In this document: one piece after another, positions 4,536 to 5,231 of the stretch | How the letters are laid out: the number at the start of each line of letters is the position of its first letter | How positions within the stretch are numbered: position 1 is the first letter of the stretch | NCBI GenBank assembly: GCA_026709725.1 | Contig: JAPOSK010000139.1 | Span: 1 to 5,231, forward strand | DNA: 5,231 nucleotides | Origin: Paracoccaceae bacterium | Lineage (GTDB): Bacteria; Pseudomonadota; Alphaproteobacteria; Rhodobacterales; Rhodobacteraceae | Direction of reading: 5' to 3' | Made by a program: the position numbers and the translations under genes | Notes under the pieces: generated by a model | Database searches by the model: none | What the model saw: the letters and a program-made list of their open reading frames with translations, nothing else | Told to the model about the DNA's origin: nothing

Positions 4536-5231
4536 ATGAGTGCAGCCACTGTTCACAGAAACCGCTACCGCAGGTCCTATCAACGCATTCGGGAAGTTGT
4601 GGACATGCCGAATCTGATCGAGATCCAATTGGACTCATATGCCAAGTTCATCCACTCAGGTGACGTTGTCGGCTCCGGCAGGCATGAGGATGGTGTGGGT
4701 CTTCACGGCGTTTTTCAGTCTGTGTTCCCAATCAAGGATTTCAACGGTGCAGCGGAATTGGAATATGTCCGGTATGAAATTGATGAACCCGGTTTTGATG
4801 TCAACGAGTGTTTGCAGCGGGATATGACCTATGCCGCACCCCTCAGGGTGCATCTGCGTCTGATTGTCTTCGATGTGAAGGACGACAGCAACAGGGAAGT
4901 CAAGAACATCAAGGAAAGCAGCGTTTATATCGGTGAGATTCCCCTGATGACCGAGAAGGGGACCTTCATTGTCAATGGTGCCGAGCGCGTGGTGGTCTCC
5001 CAGATGCACAGATCCCCCGGGGTTTATTTCAGCGAGGAAACCCACTCATCGGGGCGCAATCTCTTCAACTGCCGCATCCTCCCAAGTCGTGGCGCCTGGA
5101 TTGACTTCGAGTTTGACATTCGGAAATACAAGTCAATCGGCGAAGTGGAGACGGTCAACATCCAGATTGATCGGAAACGAAAAGTTCCTGTCACTTCTAT
5201 GCTTTTTGCCATGGGGATGGATCAGGGAGCC
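4536..5231 (+). CDS. rpoB: DNA-directed RNA polymerase subunit beta (5' part, runs off window)
   Basis: RpoB is the second-largest subunit of the core polymerase. The first 232 codons are present and open to the window edge. Recognisable stretches are [15 protein letters not shown] (24-38), [12 protein letters not shown] (60-71), [12 protein letters not shown] (98-109), then [20 protein letters not shown] (133-152) and [12 protein letters not shown] (154-165) of the protrusion/lobe region. The start ATG at 4536 has GGAGAGA at 4521-4527. Compared with E. coli, the loop after SPGV.F lacks three residues (FSEETHSSG against FDSDKGKTHSSG), and the segment between DFEFD (190-194) and IDRKRKVP (211-218) is eight residues longer. 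Both stay in frame, so they look like lineage indels rather than damage. No rifampicin-region sequence is in the window. Confidence 0.99.
   Translation, partial: MSAATVHRNRYRRSYQRIREVVDMPNLIEIQLDSYAKFIHSGDVVGSGRHEDGVGLHGVFQSVFPIKDFNGAAELEYVRYEIDEPGFDVNECLQRDMTYAAPLRVHLRLIVFDVKDDSNREVKNIKESSVYIGEIPLMTEKGTFIVNGAERVVVSQMHRSPGVYFSEETHSSGRNLFNCRILPSRGAWIDFEFDIRKYKSIGEVETVNIQIDRKRKVPVTSMLFAMGMDQGA

Noticed and set aside
4475..4663. Open frame overlapping the rpoB start in another frame
   Set aside because: It is a shadow of rpoB, whose correct frame from 4536 gives unmistakable RpoB sequence to the window end.

Overview
The window carries the start of a bacterial ribosomal-protein/RNA-polymerase gene cluster: nusG, rplK (L11), rplA (L1), rplJ (L10), rplL (L7/L12) and the 5' part of rpoB, all on the + strand in the order common to most bacteria. 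The RpoB N-terminus (MPNLIEIQ...SY), the NusG and ribosomal protein sequences and the moderately GC-rich codon use fit a proteobacterium. Alphaproteobacteria are the best guess, but a somewhat divergent one, because RpoB and NusG depart from the usual alphaproteobacterial text at several places. This placement is inference; no search was run.

Layout: 1-395 holds a perfect 129-bp direct repeat (1-129 and 267-395; 266-bp period). Each copy contains the start of a small minus-strand ORF predicted to encode a 65-residue coiled-coil plus single-membrane-helix protein; the left copy runs off the window. From 396 to about 1200 there is no convincing gene, only a run of GC-rich inverted repeats (570-742), one of which resembles a short intrinsic terminator. 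secE and tRNA-Trp, which often sit just before nusG, are not seen. A possible promoter lies near 1200-1228. nusG follows, then a 55-nt gap containing two tandem 19-bp units that start on the nusG stop codon, then rplK and, 3 nt later, rplA.

Between rplA and rplJ lies a 285-nt leader that folds on paper into the L10-type autoregulatory structure: an outer helix, a kink-turn-like internal loop, an inner helix and an apical hairpin. It also contains three more hairpins, all with 7-bp stems and 4-nt loops, and two of the four hairpins have the same stem sequence. rplJ starts with GTG. rplL follows after 56 nt. The 200-nt gap between rplL and rpoB contains a perfect 30-bp palindrome and two further hairpins, placed where other bacteria have a transcription attenuator and RNase processing site.

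Together the genes supply a transcription elongation factor, the L11/L1 and L10/L7-L12 parts of the ribosome, and the RNA polymerase beta subunit. The arrangement implies the familiar scheme of L1 and L10 feedback on translation, with attenuation or processing ahead of rpoB. The locus is otherwise ordinary housekeeping DNA; the second-look items are the leader and intergenic RNA structures, the tandem small-gene duplication, and small indels in RpoB.
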